From Eutypa lata (taxonomy: Eukaryota > Ascomycota > Sordariomycetes > Xylariales > Diatrypaceae): DNA of 64,000 bases. The position numbers and the translations under genes are program-made. The stretch lies in NCBI GenBank assembly GCA_022661535.1, contig JAKULF010000007.1, positions 1,798,001 to 1,862,000 on the forward strand. The letters are read 5' to 3'. Under the pieces are notes generated by a model. That model was not told the origin of the DNA and searched no databases. It saw nothing but the letters and a program-made list of their open reading frames with translations. Of this stretch, positions 60,000 through 64,000 are shown one piece after another (the stretch's first letter is position 1; each line of letters opens with the position of its first letter).

Positions 60000-62900
60000 A
60001 TTATAATTTATAAAATTTTTAATTTTAAAAGTTATAAAAGCGATAAACGAAAAAATTACGTTATACGATATTTTATCGTATTATTTTTAACGAATTTAAA
60101 AACGATTAATTAATAAATATATTTATTATAATTAAAAAATCTTAATATAATATAAATATTATTTTTTTAATAAAATATTATTTAATTAATAATTTTAAAA
60201 TTAATTAAATTTTTAATACTTTTTTATTTAATATATAAATTAAAAAAAATCTTTTAAATTTAAAAAAAAAAAAAATTATTATAAAATTAAAATTTTTATA
60301 TAAAAAACGTAAAAATACTTTTAAAATTAAATAAAAAATTTAAAAATAAAAAATTTAATTTAAATAAATAATAAGTTTTAAAATTAATTAAAAATTTATA
60401 AATAACGAATAAAAAAAACGAATTATTAAACGAAATTTAAAATATTTTAAATATATTTATAAAATTATTAAATAATATTTATAAAAAAAACGTAAAAAAT
60501 TTTAAAATTTTTTTTAAAATAAAAAAAAACGTTAAATTAAACGATATATTATAATTTAAAGCCGTTTAAAAATAAATATATAAAGCATTATTATTATTAA
60601 ATAATTTTTTTTTATTTTTTTTAAAAAAATTAAGTTTAAAATATTAAAATTATTATTTTATAAAAAGTTAAAATTAAAAAACGTAAATAAAAAAAACATA
60701 AAAAATTACGTAAAAAACGAAGTAAAAAAACGAAAACGAAGAAAAATATAATATTTAAATTTAATATTAAAAAAAATATAAATAACGAAAATAACCTTTT
60801 AAATTTAAAAGTAATTATATATTTAAATATAAAAAATAATAACGAAATTAATTTTAAATTATAAAAAAATAACTTTTTAATAATAAACGATAATAATACG
60901 AAAATAATTAATAATGTTTTTTTTTTAATAAAACGAAAAATATTTAATATAATAAAATTTATAAATTTAAAAAATATTATTATATAAAAAAACGTTAAAA
61001 TAAAAATAAAAAATTATATAATAAAATATAAAAACGTTTTAAAAATATTTTAAAATAAATTAAATAAAATATTATAAATTAAAAAAATAATATATATATT
61101 TACGATTTATAATAATATATTAAAAATAAACTTTAATAAAATAAAAAATTAAAATATATATAAAAAACTTTTTAAAACATTATATAAAATAATTATAAAA
61201 AAAATTATTTTAAAAAATAAAATAATAAATATTATAAATATAAAAAAAAAATTATTTAAATAAAAAAAAAACTTTTATAATAAAAATATAAAAAATACTT
61301 ATATATTAAAATTTAACGAAAAAAAGTCGAATAAATATAATTAATACATTTATAAATAATAAAAACATTAAAAAATTAAAATAAAAAATATTAATTATTA
61401 TTAATATAATAAACTTAATTAAAAATAAAAAAATAATAAATAAAATAATAATTATAAAATAAAAAATATTAAACGAAATATAATTATATATTAAAATAAT
61501 AAAATTAAACGAATTATAAACTTAATAAATAATAAAAGTAATAATTTTAAAAAAAGTTAATTTAAATATATTAAATACGATATTAAAAAAAATCGAATAT
61601 TATAATATTAACGTTAATAAAATTATAATAATATTATTTAATTAATTAAAATATTTAAAAAAACTCGATTAAATAATATTATTAAATAAATATTAAAACG
61701 TTTATAATTTAATTTAATAATAAATAATTAATTTTTAACGTTATAAAAAAAAATTATAAATAAAAAAAACATTTTATTTTTTAATTATATTTAAATATAA
61801 AGTAAAAAAAAAAAAATATATTATAAAAATAATAAATATTATTATTATAAAGCTTTTTAACGATAATAAAAATTAAAAAAACGATATAAAAAAATTAATA
61901 AAAAAAATTTTAAAAGCTTTTTATATAAAAAATTAAAACGTATAATTTAACGTAACGTATATTTATAATAATATTATTTTTAAAGAAAAAATATTAATAT
62001 TTTTAAATAAATTCTTTAAATAATAAAAGTTATTTTTTATTATATATAAAATTAAAACGATTTTAATATTAAAAAAAATAATAATTAAAATTAAAGTTAT
62101 TAATTATAAAAATTATTATAAAGTTTACGAATATTTTAATTATATTATAAAAATATATAAATATATCGTTTTATTAAAATTAAATATTAATAATTTAAAA
62201 AATTTTATAATTAAATTTAAATAATAAATAAAATAAATATAATCTTTTTAAACGTATATTTTATTCGAATTATAACTTAATACGATAATTTATATAAAAT
62301 AATAAAAATATAAAAAATTAATATTTTTTTAATTTAAAATATTTTTATAAATAAAAAAATAATAAAAGAAATAAAATAAATATATTATTAAATAAAAATA
62401 AAAGCTTATAAAATAAAAAATTATAATAACGTAATTATTATAATAAATAAATTAATAATATAATAAATAAATAAATTATTAATTTTTAAAAATAATAAAA
62501 AACGATTATTAATATATAATATATATTATAAAAAAAAATAATTAATAATAAAAAATATTTATATTTTAATAATAAATATTAAAAGATTATAATAATTAAA
62601 AAATATTAAAAATTAATTAATTAAAACTTTTATAAAAACTTTTTATAATATTATAAAAAAAATTAAAATATAATAATAATAACTTTAAATAAAAAAAATA
62701 ATATAACGAATTTAATTAATTATATTATTATAATAATTAAATTAATAAAAATATTAAATAATTATTAATATAATATAATAAACGAATAAAAAGTTTTAAA
62801 AACGAAAAAAAAAACGAATAAAAAGAAATTTTAAAAATAAATATTATTTTTATTAATAAAGATTTATTTTATAATTTAAATTATTAAAAAATTTAAATTA

Positions 62901-64000
62901 ACGAAATATAAATAAATTATAAAATAATAAATTATATAATATAATAATTATTAAATATTTTATAAAGTATAAAAAGATTTCGTTTAAGCTTAAATATATT
63001 AAAAAAACGAAAATATATAAAAAAAATATAAAAAAACTTTTAAAAATTATTTTAACGAATTAATTTTAAATAAAATATATTAAATTAATTTAATTTTAAA
63101 AAAAACATTAAAGTATTAATAAAAAAAGAAAATAATATAATATATAAAAAAAAAATTAAAAAAATAAAGTTTTTAAAAATTAAAAAAATTAAATTAATAA
63201 AAAAGCAAAAATAAAAATTAAATTAAACGTTAAAAAGATAAATAATAATAATAAAAATAAAAGAAAAATATATTAAATAAAATAACATTAAATAATACGA
63301 ATTAAACGTTAATATAATTTATAAAATAAAAAACGAAAAGTTAATCGCGAAATTTTTTAATAAAAATAAAAAATACGAAAAATTATATATTTAAATATTT
63401 CGTAAAAACTTAAATATAAAATTTTAAATTAAAATAAAATAAATATTACAAATAATAACGAAGTTTTATACGAAATTAATAAACGAAAAAATCTTTAATA
63501 AAAACGTTTTAAAAAAAATTCTTAAATTAATAAAAAAAAAAATTAACGATTTAAAAAAAAAATAATATTTTAAATTATTATTTCGTTTAAAGTTAAAAAA
63601 GCGATTCGAAAAATTAAAATAAAAAAGTTATCGAAAATCGATAATTTACTTTTAAAACTTTATAAATAATTAATTAAAAAAGCAAAAGTTAAAAAAAAAA
63701 AAAAAATAAAAATAAAAATAAATTTAAAATTTAAATTAATAAAATATATAACGAATTTTTTTAATTCAATATTAAAATTTAATAAAACGTTATAAAGTTA
63801 AACGAAAAGCTTTTTAATAATATTATAAAAGAAAAAAGAAAATAAATTTAATTTAAAAAATTATAAATTATTAATATTAATAAATACGAATTATAAAATC
63901 TTTATAATAATATTAATAAAAAAGTTTATAAAAACGTTAATAATCGTATTAAAAATATAATAATTAATATTTTTATTAAGTAAATTAATAAATAATAATA
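60000..64000. repeat. AT-saturated, RIP-mutated repeat tract (runs off the right edge)
   Basis: Continuous A/T sequence without any ORF above background. In the six lines 60001-60360 I counted 22 G+C in 360 bases (about 6 percent). CpA/TpG and CpC/GpG are nearly absent; most remaining C sits in CpG, some in CpT. The + strand looks richer in A than T. Loss of CpA/TpG with loss of all coding frames is the classic result of RIP acting on a duplicated transposable element. The element class cannot be read directly because TAA stops fill all frames. Confidence 0.85.

Noticed and set aside
62100..62500. Retrotransposon integrase remnant in the AT tract
   Set aside because: Some codon patterns were suggestive, but with nearly all information removed by C-to-T change no motif could be distinguished from chance.

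Overview
The window is nuclear DNA of a filamentous ascomycete (Pezizomycotina, most likely Sordariomycetes). Supporting signs are short GT..AG introns of about 50-190 bases with GTRNGT donors and CTRAC-like branch sites, genes well separated on both strands, Zn2Cys6 regulators, RTA1-like, DUF6536 and But2-domain families, and an AT-saturated right end that looks like a transposon tract destroyed by repeat-induced point mutation (RIP). Placement below class is not supported by anything I can compute here.

Layout. 0-10 kb: the tail of a membrane-protein gene at the left edge, a secreted But2-type wall protein and a DUF6536 membrane protein, separated by long gene-free stretches with ACCTAGGTA-type simple repeats. 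10-20 kb is a housekeeping block: an ERCC6L2/Rad26L-like SNF2 ATPase, IMP3 (SSU processome) head-to-head with mitoribosomal RSM18, and a mitochondrial PPR protein convergent with RSM18. 20-35 kb: a tentative C2H2-finger gene, a YtcJ-like amidohydrolase, a tyrosine-phosphatase-like protein, a Zn2Cys6 regulator, an RTA1-like membrane protein and a tannase/feruloyl esterase.

35-44 kb is an accessory-looking stretch. It has a small basic His-rich protein with a strong promoter, then four predicted secreted proteins in a row (219, 66, 122 and 206 residues). The 66-residue cysteine-rich one is split over three tiny exons and would be missed by ORF-based annotation. A foldback/MITE-like element and a short dispersed repeat lie among them. 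44-59 kb: two monocarboxylate-type MFS transporters (44.4 and 55.0 kb) whose upstream regions share CGG direct repeats, the heme enzyme HEM2 (ALA dehydratase), another hidden three-exon peptide (73 residues, cysteine-rich, one membrane segment), a secreted M28 aminopeptidase with a PA domain, and a Zn2Cys6 regulator convergent with the second transporter. From about 60 kb to the end the sequence is almost pure A/T, and the few remaining C residues sit mostly in CpG.

Gene models here were spliced by eye. In each case a consensus donor and acceptor restore a continuous frame, and wherever possible a recognisable motif runs across the junction (for example the HCxxGxxR phosphatase loop and the Zn2Cys6 cluster). 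No database search was possible, so family names rest on motif recognition.
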